Shown here piece after piece: positions 45,801 to 56,804 of a DNA stretch of 64,000 bases. The stretch lies in the NCBI RefSeq assembly GCF_905404315.1, contig NC_066310.1, positions 4,650,001-4,714,000 on the forward strand, written 5' to 3'. The stretch's first letter is position 1. Each line of letters starts with the position of its first letter. The notes under the pieces are model-generated. The model was not told the DNA's origin. It saw nothing but the letters and a program-made list of their open reading frames with translations, and made no database searches. Both the position numbers and the translations under genes were made by a program. Origin of the DNA: Leptidea sinapis (lineage: Eukaryota; Arthropoda; Insecta; Lepidoptera; Pieridae).

Positions 45801-48800
45801 AATAAAATTTAGACATTCATTACATATATGTAGTGTTGAATACGTTCAATATATCGTGTATCATATCATGCGGTATATGATATTATATTGTAGGCAAAAC
45901 TAATTGCAAAATTTGGTTCTTGGTAGAACAGTTGTTATTACCGCCAAAGGTGAAAATAGTTGGGGTATATACATTTGTGGTACCTTGTATATGGTTATTT
46001 ATGGTCTAAATGACCATATAAAAGTAATTTCAACCTATACCATAGAACATAGAGTACCAGTACAGAAACTAGCTTACTCAACCGGTTTTTAAGAAAAAGA
46101 TATTTTAGCCATCCGCTTATAAGGTGCTTTTTAAATCGCGCTTTGTTCACAGCGATGGACGTATAACGGACGGATAACATCCTACGTAACCAGAAGTCCT
46201 TCATCAAGACTCAACAACTGCACTATACACTGGTCAAAAAGATGCAAAATGCAAGTGTATAAATACTGAAGGAATATAGTTTAAAAATTAATAAATATAT
46301 ATAAACATTATACGTCGCATTATCAATAAGAGCCCAGAAACTTCAAGTACTTCATTGACCTCCCTTCTATGACCTTCTACGTACTTCACCCAACGAAAGA
46401 CCTAACAAGTATATGTTTGATTTTGCATATATCATGATTTCTCTTGAAAATTAGGTTAATTTAAAATTCAGTTAATCGAAGATAGGAATAACAATAGCTG
46501 CGATTTTCCTGGCATTTACTTTTAGAATTGGCATACAAATTACGTTGATAACATTGAATTCTCAGATCAATTTAAATTATAAAAATGTAAATAATACAAC
46601 CAGGAATTTACCTATATTTTTTATCATTCTTGAAGCGATTTCCGATCGGACATAGATGGATGCATTTCTTACTTACACTAGTTCGTATAGCGTCGCTGTT
46701 AAGTTCAAGAAGATATCAACAAATAAAAAAATACTTAACTATATCGAAAAGATAACGTAAAAACAGTAATAAAAGATGCTTGGCGAACTTTTTTGCTGTC
46801 CATCTAATGTGATAACAATATTGTGTGAGTGAGGAGGAATGGATAAGTCGCAATTTTCAGTCTCTCTCTTTAAATGAGTTATACTTAATACGTAAGTATC
46901 CATCCATGCTCAGTGCTTATACTAACCAAGTAATACTCACCAAATTAGCATCGCGTGTTTCTTTACCATCTGGTCCTTGTGCCCATCCACTGGGTAGGGG
47001 TTCTCCTTTGCGTCTTTGCATTTCTATCTGAAATGAAGAAAGCTAAAAATGCAGGTACGATGTTTAACAAACTGGTAAATTAAATAATAAAATCATTGCC
47101 TGCTTTATATTAAGCTAACTTACATTAAATCATTGATGATTTTTTATGAGAACAATGGACGAGTCAAGCAAGATTTTCAGCTGATGGTTACACTTTGTCA
47201 ATGGCAATGCTGTGCCGCTCAGGATTCTTTATTGAACATAGCATTATGTGAGGCATTATATTTGCGCTCGTCATTTTGGGACATTAGAGACTCATTAGTC
47301 CCAGTCATTTCACTAGCTGCGAGGACATTCAATTCTGCTGTGGTACTCACTTGGCCGCATCCTGGGTATTCTGTTAAAGTTCACTGCACTGTAACTACAT
47401 TTACCTGCACTTTTAGAGAGTTGAAAATGATAATGTTTCAAAGACTGTTTTAGCATTTATTAGAGGAATTAACTAAATTTCACTGGTAGAAATTAATTGG
47501 AAATATATTTTATTTTTATGTTATTAAATTGTAACATTACTTGTTGTAGTTTTATTATAGGGATTCGGGCAGTAGCAATGCTGGTAAAGTAATTTTTGGA
47601 ATGACACTGCACAGATATTGTACAACTCAAATGACCGTAAACCTGCAGTTGCAGCTATTTAACAGAATTGCCCTAGTTGGATTGTAGATTTCAATGAACA
47701 GTATATGAGCCGCTAACACGTTTTATCCGAAATAAAAGTAAACACATTTAATTTTACCTTTCCAACAGATACTGCGGTTGTTGCCATGTCCAAGTAGAAA
47801 GTCTCAGAATCAGATCCTGGTGCCACCACCGATATTGGATTTGTGCCCAGTGCTGACTGTAAAGAAATTTGAAATAATGATTGACTTGTTTGGAGCTATA
47901 TGTTTGACTGTACTTGCGTAATTCGCAGAATAGAAATTGATGCTGGGGGCAAAGTATGTTTACGGGTGAGTATTTTCATCCGTTTTTTAAGTATATGTTT
48001 TGTGTTTAATTTCTTTGATCTATTGTGCCTAATGCACGTCCTTTGATATCTCCTTTTTTAGAGATTGGGAAATTGAGGGTAAGGTAACATAGGATTTTAA
48101 GTTTTCTTCTTAGAATTTTAGATCCACTGGAGTTTTACATCAAGCATATGCACAAGGAGGGTTGGATTCTCTGGTCTGTCCTCTTCTATATGTACCATTA
48201 TTATAAAGACACACTGACCCATGCTCATCCTACACAAAAGGTGTGGTTATATTCTTCGGTACCGCCATGGCTGGTTCTGCAGACTGAATTCGCTGACACG
48301 AATGGCTAGTTTATTCATTGTGCTATGGCCACAGAAGATAACCGTGATAATTTGGAGTATTCAAATTTTAACACAGGTTTGTAGGCCATCGGACAAATTT
48401 GCAGATAATTGCAGGAATATTTAGGCATTTTTATAAGAAATAGGTACGTATAGCCGACTATACTATTATAAAAATTTAATGTATTCTTTGGAATGTACAA
48501 ACACTTCTAGAAGCGAATTGTGGAAGCGAATTGCAAGTTTAATCTTGATTTTATCTTTATAGTCACCTCCAAAATATTAGATCTGTTGAAGAATGATGTC
48601 TGTACCTTCATTGAAATAAACCAATATAGGACAAAATCTTTTTTTTTTTTAATAAAAAATCGTTATTAAGTCCATGTAACGTTTATAAGAATTTCTACAG
48701 TTGTGAATAAACTAGTGATTAAATTTTTAGGTTATCACCTGTTTACTTCTGGTTGGCGCTAATAGCGGTGAAGTATTCGTGAATGCCATTCCAATCATGC

Positions 48801-51772
48801 CCTTATTAGCTGCTTGTCGAGCCCAATATCCAGCCATACCATTGTGATTTGAACCTAAAATAGGGTATATGGACTTAATTAATAAGAGTCAAATATTTTA
48901 TTCTATTTAAGCTATAATATTAAAGCTTATTAATAATACTGTAATGCAAAAACCAGATCGAATTTGACTTTTAAATATGACAACAATAATAAATCACAAT
49001 TTTGAAACTGACCTCTCCACGTCTTTTTGTATGTCGTTATGAACTATGACGTCATAGTACATGACTACCAAGCTCACACCTATACCTAATACGGTGCGGA
49101 TTTGCTGGCACATATTTTTTTAAGTTTGAGTCGTATGGTGGGTAATATTTGATTCGGTAACAGAAGTTACTGGGCGACCTTCATGAAAATCATCAAAGAA
49201 ACTTTCAGTAGGTAAAGCCAACGTATTTTCGTAGCGTAATCTTTCATTAGCCGAAAGACGTCCACTGCTGGACAAAGACATCCCCCAATGATTTCCGTAT
49301 TCCATCGATCTTGACCAAATCGTCGGTCCATTTTGTGGGGGGTCTACCAACACTGCGTCTTCCGGTACGTGGTCGCCATTCGAGGACTTTTCTGCCCCAA
49401 CGGCGATGTGTCCGTCGGACTATGTGCCCTGCCCACTACCACTTCAGTTTCGCAATTATTTGGGCTATGTCAGTGACTTGGGTTCTCCTACGGATCTCCT
49501 CATTTCTGGTTCGATCTCGAAGGGAAACTCCGAGCATAGCCCTCTCCATTGCCCTCTGAGCGACCATGAGCTTTCTCGTAAGACCCATAGTTAGCGACCA
49601 GCGGTTTTAGTATTTCCTTTTGATTGAAGGGAAAACTTCTTATTGAATGAGAATTCTTATTATATGCGGTAAGTTGCATAATCGTTTGGCAATAGTCGAC
49701 TCAAATAATCGATTGGTAGTCTCTGAAGACTTGCCTTGAGTCTGTGGTCATAAGTACACACCCTTCTTTTTAATATTAATTGACTCTGCCATAGTAAAGT
49801 AAATAGTTACTATATTAAATTCAATAATTATTAGTCGTTAAATAAAATTTGTATTCACCTTTGACAGAAACCCATCCCACACCAGTCTGTTTCGCCTTGC
49901 TTATGGCGACATCCATCGCGAAATGACTAGCGGTAGCACCCAGCACCATATTAGCGTCAATCCACGCTGTTGACGGGGTTTCTTTTAATATTATTGGCTC
50001 GTTATTCGGTTGACAAGCACCGGATTCTACATCATTCACGTAAAACTCTGGAATCAAAAATATATATATAAATAAATAAATAAAATAAATATATATACTG
50101 TTCAGGCATTATCTATAAATAAATTTAAATGTTTTATATAAAAATGGCGCTCTCGTAAATCCTATTAATATCTAAGTGATCGGACAGCCTGGGACTAGAT
50201 TATGATTATTTTATAGCGATAGAAATGACTGTACAATATTGTATATTTTTACTGAAAAGAGCGCAAAAAAATATGAATAGTATAGTTTTCAAAAAAATAT
50301 AAATATGAATAGTTTAGACAATGCGGAACTAGTTTAGAATTGAGTCGTAAGTTCAACATAACTGCTCCAGCTAAATTCATGAAAATGTTTAAGGTGTCAA
50401 AAAAAAATGGGGAGCCTATGGCTAACTAACTATTAATCTAACTATTTTTATTAAGTTCCCAGAACATTGGTCAATAAAAAGAGGCAAATTCAAACTTTAC
50501 CTTTGGACGTCAACTTCTCGGCCACCCAGTATATTATGATTACTGTTAGGTAGCTCTGCTCTACGAATGCATTTATTTAAGTTACCAATGACATGTCGTC
50601 TTGTAACCCGATGACATGTCTTCAACAGTTAAATCGACAAAATATAATTTAATAAAAAACATGTTATATATTTATTTATTTATATTCCAATCAGCACGGC
50701 AGTGCCACTTAAACTAATTAGACGAAACACAAAAAGGATTTTTTTTGTTTTTTTTTTTTTTTTAAGAAAATAAGGGACGAGACGAGCAGGTCTTTCAGTT
50801 GATGGTAACTGATACGCCTTGCCCATTATAATGCAGTGCCACTCTGAGCGGCATTACAAATGCGCTCGTCACCTTGGACAAGATGTTAAGTCTCATTTGC
50901 CCAGTTTTTTCACTAGCTACGGCGCCCTTCAGATCGAAACACAGTAATGTTTACTCATTACTGCTTCACGGCAGAAATAGGCACCGTGGTTGTCCCTATA
51001 ATATCGCTGGCATCCTGTGCATAGGAGGTGGTTCCCACTGGTGAATGTGTGAATAACAAACAAAATTTAAACAGTATCTCAATACAAACGCAGGCATATT
51101 TTAAACAAAACACAGCACTCAAATGCGTGCTATTCCTACAAACGCTTAGCTAAGACTAAGTGAGGTGACGATAGCTGGCCACAACTCCTTTTGCAAACGA
51201 TCGAGGTGAGACATCTTCTCAAGTACATTTTACCTTAATCTTATTACATAATTAATCACGTCTATTTTCTCTATCTTTTTCTTTTATAATATTGCATTGC
51301 CTAAAGCTAGTTTTAAAATCGCTATTATTATTGTATTTTAATAGTAATTCATTTCTGCTAAATATGCTGTGTACTCGTGGAGTTGCAGCCTATCTGAGCT
51401 GATAGTTTTTTTTGTTAATTAAGTATTTGTTGTAATTCTGTTGTGTGTACCATTAAATAAATAAATAAATGGATTGTTAATTATCTTTATCATGTCTAAA
51501 TGTTTGATAACATTAAAAACACGGCTTAATTTATGTTTACACAAGGTACAAATTTGATTGAACTGAGCAATAAGTATACAAAAAACTCATGTATAAAATT
51601 CAGTAAAGCATAATTACTCACCGAGTCTGTTAAGTCCATGGCTGGGATGTCCAAGTCTGTCGGCTTCAATCAACAGTTCCGCCTGTTGCTGAGCTGCCTT
51701 CGCAGCGGTGCCCACAGCCTTCAGACAATCTGTCATGAACCTCAGCGCTTCCGTCGTCGCAACCTTTGCCAT
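42869..51772 (-). CDS. Ldh2-family NAD(P)-dependent dehydrogenase (malate/L-lactate/ureidoglycolate dehydrogenase-like), 8 exons
   Basis: Minus-strand coding exons: 51772-51622, 50047-49859, 48854-48739, 47856-47758, 47027-46941, 45440-45332, 44630-44470 and 43027-42869 (stop TAA). Every junction is GT-AG and all phases join, giving 356 residues, the family's normal length. Visible signatures: GHPSHGLNRL (41-50; Ser44, His45, Arg49 and, after the junction, Tyr53 fall at active-site positions of the family), SNHNGMAGYWA (His117, general acid/base position), LGTNPISVVAP and LDMATTAVSVGK (cofactor-side motifs), PSGWAQGPDG, MPLGGSEQTSGYKGYGLAAM, and HCFVAIDPGCFAPGF. It should reduce or oxidise a 2-keto/2-hydroxy acid using NAD(P)H; the substrate cannot be read. 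Odd: SNHN where many relatives have SNHY. An AG acceptor 8 bases before the ATG shows an upstream non-coding exon. Introns contain Helitron, RTE, SINE and LINE fragments. Not a signal-peptide protein; cytosolic by default. Confidence 0.95.
43128..43190 (+). mobile_element. LINE-A internal fragment in intron 7
   Basis: About 60 bp matching 40240-40300 of LINE-A (GACGTCGCTTCATTGTGTG, ATTTATCACGGGGA). It has no LINE-A tail, so it is an internal scrap, possibly copied in by repair. Confidence 0.8.
43343..43574 (-). mobile_element. Helitron-like group D, in intron 7
   Basis: Minus-strand element from TC (43574-43573, TCTTTAGATATATAATTC) to CGGGTCCGCTAG (43343 side). The interior has two related blocks (AAAATCGGTCCATTTAGGA and AAAATAGGTCCAGTCGTTTA). 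Non-coding. Confidence 0.55.
44245..44395 (+). mobile_element. Very degraded LINE-A 3' region in intron 7
   Basis: ATTCCTGCCACCGAATT, CACTTATACCATCTAAATGT, TGTGGTGTTCAAGTCATTTTC correspond in order to the LINE-A stretch at 34432-34545, with many substitutions and small gaps. Confidence 0.45.
44770..45046 (-). repeat. SINE-T1, full-length, in intron 6
   Basis: Minus-strand copy with the (ATT)n tail at 44770-44780, terminal block, body and tRNA-like head (B box complement GGATTCGAACC at 44984). Confidence 0.9.
45070..45262 (+). mobile_element. RTE-type LINE 3' end, in intron 6
   Basis: The plus frame from about 45122 reads RWTEDLVKIAGIRWMRAAQ then SSLGEAFVQQWTSSSC-stop, the conserved C-terminal end of RTE-type ORFs, followed by TGATGATGATGATA, the usual RTE tail. 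5'-truncated. Confidence 0.8.
45450..46930. other. Intron 5, no recognised element
   Basis: Lies between exon 6 (45332-45440) and exon 5 (46941-47027). AT-rich. No repeat shared with the rest of the window was seen. Confidence 0.5.
47150..47310 (-). repeat. SINE-P, old diverged copy in intron 4
   Basis: Recognisable words are TTTCAGCTGATGGTTACA, CAATGCTGTGCCGCTCAGGATTC, GCGCTCGTCATTTTGGGACA and TTTCACTAGCTGCG. The 5' half is lost. Confidence 0.6.
47870..48730. other. Intron 3, no recognised element
   Basis: Lies between exons 4 and 3. No repeat match or coding signal. Confidence 0.5.
49121..49600 (-). mobile_element. RTE-type LINE 3' portion in intron 2
   Basis: The minus strand encodes the RTE C-terminal region in pieces: ERAMLGVSLRDRTRNEEIRR, KWQWAGHIVRR..RRWGRK, WRPRTGRRSVG and WTDDLVKIDG, ending at QQWTS near 49260. 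Frames are broken. The last about 125 bp (49121-49247) reads as a different open segment (NERLRYENTLALPTESFFDD...). Confidence 0.75.
50100..50272 (+). mobile_element. LINE-E 3' fragment in intron 1
   Basis: Matches 62948-63110 and continues without interruption into ACTGAAAAGAGCGCAAAAAA, which in the 62.9-kb copy is separated by an insertion. Serves as the empty-site control for that insertion. Confidence 0.8.
50741..51045 (-). repeat. SINE-P in intron 1
   Basis: Minus copy with a long T-run at 50741-50763 and the complete family order, ending CCTCCT/GGTTCCCACTGG. Confidence 0.85.
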
Positions 51773-51865
51773 TCTTCCTAAAACAAATAATAATTCTTAT
51801 CAAACATGTATTTTTAAACATAGGCCATATACATAATATAACAATGGCAAACGAAATGCAGATAG

Positions 51866-52075
51866 AGCTTTCTTCCACGTACTACAAAGCTGTGGAATGA
51901 ACTTCCTTGTGCGGTGTTTCCGGGACGATACGACATGGGTACCTTCAAAAAAGCGCGTACACCTTCCTTAAAGGCCGGCAACGCTCCTGTGATTCCTTGG
52001 TATTGATTGTGGGCGGCGGTGATCACTTAACAACAGGTAACCCGTACGCTCGTTTGTCCTCCAATTCAATAAAAA
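51866..52075 (+). mobile_element. LINE-A 3' tail just upstream of the dehydrogenase ATG exon
   Basis: Starts at AGCTTTCTTCCACGTACTAC and runs to AATTCAATAAAAAATAAA. It contains the diagnostic AAAGGCCGGCAACGCTC and GGGCGGCGGTGATCACTTAA. It lies in the 5' UTR intron, about 95 bp from the coding exon. Confidence 0.85.
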
Positions 52076-52316
52076 ATAAAGATAAATGCATAAACTTAGT
52101 ATAAACAAGCGGATAAACGAATTGACAGTCCGATAATCCGTGATTCAAGATACTTAGGCTAACTATATCAAGCGTGGCTGACAATTTATGAATTGCCAAT
52201 CAAAATCGGTAACAGTAACAATAGATTCGCTTTCCTTTTCTATATTGGGTCTCCTTTAGGATGTTTTTCTCTCTCGCATGCATTGTTTGTCTATATATGT
52301 CTATACTATAGTGTAA

Positions 52317-52454
52317 CCCCCTTATTCATAATAGTCTGCTAACTTAAAGCATTGCTAATTCGCACTCCGTCTTCTTCTATTGAACTAAGTCAGAATGAGA
52401 AAAAACACTCCTTAGCGGCTGTTTAAAGTTAGCGGACCATTATGAATAAGGGGG
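52317..52454. mobile_element. MITE, 138 bp, TAA target duplication
   Basis: Terminal inverted repeats of about 33 bp start CCCCCTTATTCATAAT on both strands with about four mismatches. Direct TAA at 52314-52316 and 52455-52457. The 3-bp TWA-like target and GC-rich ends suggest a PIF/Harbinger-related MITE. Confidence 0.8.
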
Positions 52455-52539
52455 TAAGTCTGTGGATAAATCTATTCCTCGTCATTCCCTAACCTTGCTT
52501 ACATTACGAATTCTGGCACGAGTGTCGTGGCAGAATTCG

Positions 52540-53195
52540 CGCCACTAAATTATTTGCGCAACCAAACGCAGATCAGGTGAGTAGTTACTCACCTGATCAC
52601 ATACGGAGTTCCGTATAGAACTGTACATTTTGTTGGTAGCGGCGACTAGTTGCACCAACGCGGTGTCTTTGAGCTAGACATCAAGAGCCAAACTAGACAT
52701 CATACAGATACCAGAGTCATGACGCGTCCGAGCTGGTGACGCTACCAAATTTTTTGCGCAACCAAACGGACACCACGTCTGTAACTCTCTATAGAGCTGT
52801 ATACATTTTGTTGGTAGCGACGACTGATTCCGCCACCATGGTGTCTATAAGCTACCAAACTAGACACCATACAGACACTGGTGTCTGACTGGAGTCATGA
52901 CGCGTCCGAGCTGGTCGCGCCACCAAATTGATTGCGCAACTAAACGGACACCAGGTGAGTTACTCCATATTGCGCTGTATATATTTTGTTGGTAGCGGCG
53001 ACTGATTGCACCACCATGGTGTCTATAAGCTACAAAACTTGACACCATACAGTCACCAGAGTCATGACGCGTCTGAGCTGGTAGCGCCACCAAATTGGTT
53101 GCGCAACCAAACGGACACCAGGTGAGTTACTCTCTAAAGAGCTGTATACATTTTGTTGGCAGCGGCGACTGGTTGCGTTAACGTGGTGTCCCAGT
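52540..53195. repeat. Tandem repeat, 3-4 units of about 167-200 bp
   Basis: TTGCGCAACYAAACG starts at about 52554, 52754, 52932 and 53099. Each unit also carries GCTGTAYAYATTTTGTTGG, AGCGRCGACT, a GGTGTC / GACACCA pair and GAGTCATGACGCGTC. Units differ in length and by substitutions. No conserved frame. Confidence 0.85.
52571..52598. repeat. Perfect 28-bp palindrome
   Basis: Arms of 13 bp, GATCAGGTGAGTA and its exact complement, with 2 bp between. It occurs only in the first unit of the tandem repeat. The other units have only the left half (CAGGTGAGTTACTC). Confidence 0.9.
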
Positions 53196-53609
53196 GAAAT
53201 ATGGCTCTTAAGTACGCCTCTCGATAAACTTCACTAACTAAAAAGTAAATCTCAGTACTACGTCGATTCCTGTCATAAATACATCATTAATTACTATTGG
53301 GACATTAAGCTAAATGGGTCGACTTGTAAATAGGATATGTTACGAAGCAATTTGCGACAATAACAATATATCACCAGTAGTTATAGTATGATTATAGCTT
53401 ATCAAACAGTTATTCAGTAGTAACTCGTTAATTGCGTGAGTTAAATAAACCCATTTAGTAAATGAATGATGCGTCATGGTACATGTATTCGCACTGGTCT
53501 TAAAGCACTGGCACATATTATAGATATGATGGATAATACTTATAGTATGTTTCAAAACGGAAAAGATTTACATAAAACAACTCTGTATTTATACTATACA
53601 GTGTGTTTT

Positions 53610-53885
53610 ATTAACTGAGACAATATGGGGAATATTATTTTATAGTATCCAAGACAAGGGAAAAGGAGAATCAACGAAGACAACCCATTAGATTTCCCAT
53701 TTAATATCATTTTTAAAAAGACTGAACCAACTTGGAGACGATCTGCTCTGGACAGATCCCATTGGAAATTCTGGAGACGGCTAAGGTCGGATAACAATAT
53801 TAATTAGTTTAGAATATTAATAATACTTCGATTATATATATTGTACTTTTTTTATCTTGTTTGCAATAAAGTCTTATTCATTCAT
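53610..53885 (+). mobile_element. Degenerate LINE tail (RTE-like)
   Basis: The plus frame reads KKTEPTWRRSALDRSHWKFWRR then a stop, resembling the W..A.DR..W end of RTE-type ORFs, and the segment ends in AATAAAGTC plus CATTCATTCAT repeats. Assignment is tentative. Confidence 0.4.
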
Positions 53886-54141
53886 TCATATGGGGAAATC
53901 TTTATCCAGAACAAACACAGAAAGACAGTTTTATATTATAATTTATTATTTTTTTTTGGTAAAGCGCCAGTTTTCTATAAAAACTATAAAAAAAAATTAA
54001 GTCGGATTTACTAAGTGTCGTGCTGCGATCATTTCATTGTATTGGAAGAGATGACAAAATGGCGGTCTTGTTAAATATCTAAAGTGCAAATTAAATTTCA
54101 GTGCGATTTATGACGCATCATTCATATATTAAATTAGTTTA

Positions 54142-54852
54142 TCACTACATATTATAAAACAAAGTCCTCCGCCGTGTCTGTCCGTCTGTCTGTCTGGTCG
54201 CGATAAACTCAAAAACTACGGCATCGATTCTCGTGCTGCTACATATTATAATGATTTACATAGATCTTTCCTGTTCAATTCTATAAAATAAAGATACAAT
54301 TCATTCCACACTGCCCGCGTAGAATTCGGCGCCTTTCATTCAGTTATTTTGTTTGTGAACCCAATTAATGTTATGGACGTTTGCCACACTCACAAGATAT
54401 TATAAAACAAACTCCTCCACCGCGTCTGTCTGTCTGTCTGCACCGATCTTCACGCTGTTTTTACCAACGGATAGCGTGGTTCTTAAGGAAGGTTTTAGTA
54501 TATAATTTGTAAAGTTTTTGTGTACATTTTTGTATATATTATCGAAATTTGTTGGAGATGTCGGAAAAAATAAGCCGGCTGGGAGCTTTGAACGAATACG
54601 CTCTCTAAGCCTTTCAAATATAACAAAATAATGAATGGTGGAATTGTGTATCTTAATATAGGTCTACAGAAAAGTCCGTGATGGCATAAGTCTATATCTT
54701 AGATAACATACAATAACCATTTTAATATTTTCAAAATTGGCAATTATAAAGCGGTAATGTAAAAGCCATTTGCACAAATACTATATTAATTCTTATCATT
54801 TTCTATTGGCAGAACAGCCAATCGAACAGCCAATGTCTGTCGGGTCAGCTAG
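54142..54852 (+). mobile_element. Helitron-like group C
   Basis: TC at 54142 after an A, start TCACTACATATTATAAAAC, end GTCGGGTCAGCTAG before a T. The interior has two copies of a TCCTCCRCCGYGTCTGTC block (54168, 54413) with TCTG repeats. 711 bp, non-coding. Confidence 0.6.
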
Positions 54853-54996
54853 TATTATAAATTATAATACTATTGAAAACCAAGATTAGCATGACCACAG
54901 ACCAACGATTTCTACATAATATAATATAGACTGTTATTACCATCGGTTACAACACAGGTTACAAGCATAAAGTGAATAGTTATTGAAATATTATTT

Positions 54997-55312
54997 ATTT
55001 TATTTTATGAAAATAAGGGACAAGACGAGCAGGACGTTCAGCTGATGGTAATTGATACGCCCTGCCCATTGCAATGCAGTGCCGCTCAGGATTCTTGAAA
55101 AACCCCAAAAATTCTGAATGGCACTACTGCGCTCGTCAACTTAGACATAAGATGTTAAGTCTCACTTGCCCAGTAATTTCACTAGCCACGGCACCATTCA
55201 GACTGAAACACAGTAAAGTTTACACATTACTGCTTCACGGCAGAAATAGGCGCCGTTGTGGTACCCATAATCTAGCCGGCAGCCTGTGAAAAGCAGCCTC
55301 CCACTGGTAAAA
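54997..55312 (-). repeat. SINE-P, minus
   Basis: Complete family order from TTTTATGAAAATAAGGGACA to CAGCCTCCCACTGGTA. Confidence 0.9.
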
Positions 55313-55494
55313 AAAATCTACAAATTGGTTTACATAAATAACTAACAAGTTGAAGTTACTGACTAGGCAAATTAATTTTTTATTCCGTTCCACAAATACA
55401 CTAATAAATAAATTGCTATACACCAATTAACATATTGTTACATTTATAATGTAAATAAGGGTAACTATAATGTAAGTACTTATCGTTATTTTAC

Positions 55495-55640
55495 CTCAAA
55501 TCTTCTAAACAATATTTTGGACTATTTAATAAATACAGATTAAAACACTTTGTTACTTGCGTGCGATCAACACTGCAGCAAACTTCACACTGGTTGGGTA
55601 AGTGTCTGCAATTTCCGCCGTCCTACGAATGACACAATGA
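55495..55640 (-). other. Candidate non-coding first exon of the dehydrogenase gene (proximal)
   Basis: Minus-strand donor TTTGAG|GTAAAAT at 55495. The sequence upstream of the donor (ACTGCAGCAAACTTCACACT region, about 55570-55600, then GTGTCATTCG near 55635) is related to the segment at 59928-60110. Position and orientation fit the upstream exon required by the acceptor at 51780. Inference only. Confidence 0.4.
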
Positions 55641-55650
55641 CAAAATCAAC

Positions 55651-56237
55651 ATAAGGCCTATCGCAGATGGCACACTTTTTGTGCTATTGAGTCTGCGATG
55701 CGCGCAAAATGTATTTGGCAGATATTACACAAACTCAACGCGCACGACGTATACTTTTGGTCATTTTGTCGGCACAACTGTAGGGATGTAACGCAAACGT
55801 TATATATTTTGGTGCACTTTTTGTACGGCGCGGTCTGTCAGATCTACGAGGATATTTTGTGTGTCAGATATTTTGTGAATCGTATGCGGTACTGCATATA
55901 ATTCTATCGGCCCTACAAATAAAATTGGCATAAAGTTATAACTAAGGACAAACCAAGAATATGTAAAATGTTTATAAATAGACATTTTGCTTACAAATGG
56001 TTTGTTCGGACGTATAACGTTTCCCGCGTTTATTTGCAAGGCAGCTTGTCATTCGGAAAACTTCAGAATTATCATTGTATTCACAGTGTTGTTAACGATA
56101 TTGTAAACATTTTGCATTTTCTTGATTTATGCTTCGTTATAACTTTATACCAAGTTTATTTGTAAGGCCGTATATGTTTTATTATCACAGACTAAAAAGA
56201 GCGTCACAGATAGTCTGTCGTCTGCGATGGGCCTTAT
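55651..56237. mobile_element. DNA-transposon-derived element with nested inverted repeats
   Basis: Outer ends ATAAGGCCTATCGCAGA (55651) and the inverted ATAAGGCCCATCGCAGA (56237). A second inverted pair of about 36 bp lies inside (55908-55943 and 56134-56169, with TATAACTTTAT and the outer word CGGCC). No transposase frame. It interrupts sequence that is continuous in the related 60-kb segment. Confidence 0.65.
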
Positions 56238-56804
56238 AAAAGTATATTATGTATTTTTAGCCGCCATTAAGGTAAATGTCAGTGACACGTCAAGATCATG
56301 GCTATGATTCTGTTTTGTTTGGCAATTGATATGATAAACAATACGTGGCGAAATTCTAATGCAATATTGCGTTGAGCCATAGCGGATTCAATACACTGCC
56401 TGCTTTTCCAGACATGTTTTGGCGATTCTATTTGCGTCACATCTTCGCAAATTTATCCATTCTTGGGTTTTTACTACAACGATGATTTTTAGATATATTT
56501 ACTTATACAAGATATTCCTACCACATACAAAACGCAGGAAAGCTATAATGAATTCTACATCTACATTTAAAAAAGACCATTTGTACCAAAAAGAGGAGAT
56601 TTTCGTAACCTCGTGTGAGAATCAACCTCACACTTGCACTAAATGCTATCCACATTGTAATTTAAAAGTTGTAGATATACTCCGGTTACATGTTTATACA
56701 CGATTGAAGCTTCTTTGACAAAGAAGGCTTACTATAGTATAGTAGATTACCTATATGTATATATATATTATATAGGATAATGATGCATCTCAAAGTCAAA
56801 GTCA

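Noticed and set aside
46825..47031. 68-codon plus-strand open frame
   Set aside because: It is the antisense of dehydrogenase exon 5; the minus strand gives the conserved PSGWAQGPDG motif with proper splice sites.
42869..51772. Horizontal transfer of the dehydrogenase from bacteria
   Set aside because: Eight exons with normal junctions and composition like the surroundings; the family is also native to animals. No positive evidence of recent transfer.
52860..53093. 77-codon minus frame as a gene
   Set aside because: Covers the tandem repeat; the frame is not maintained from unit to unit.
55698..56165. Small open frames within the 55.65-56.24 kb element as transposase remnants
   Set aside because: They follow the inverted repeats and have no recognisable motif.
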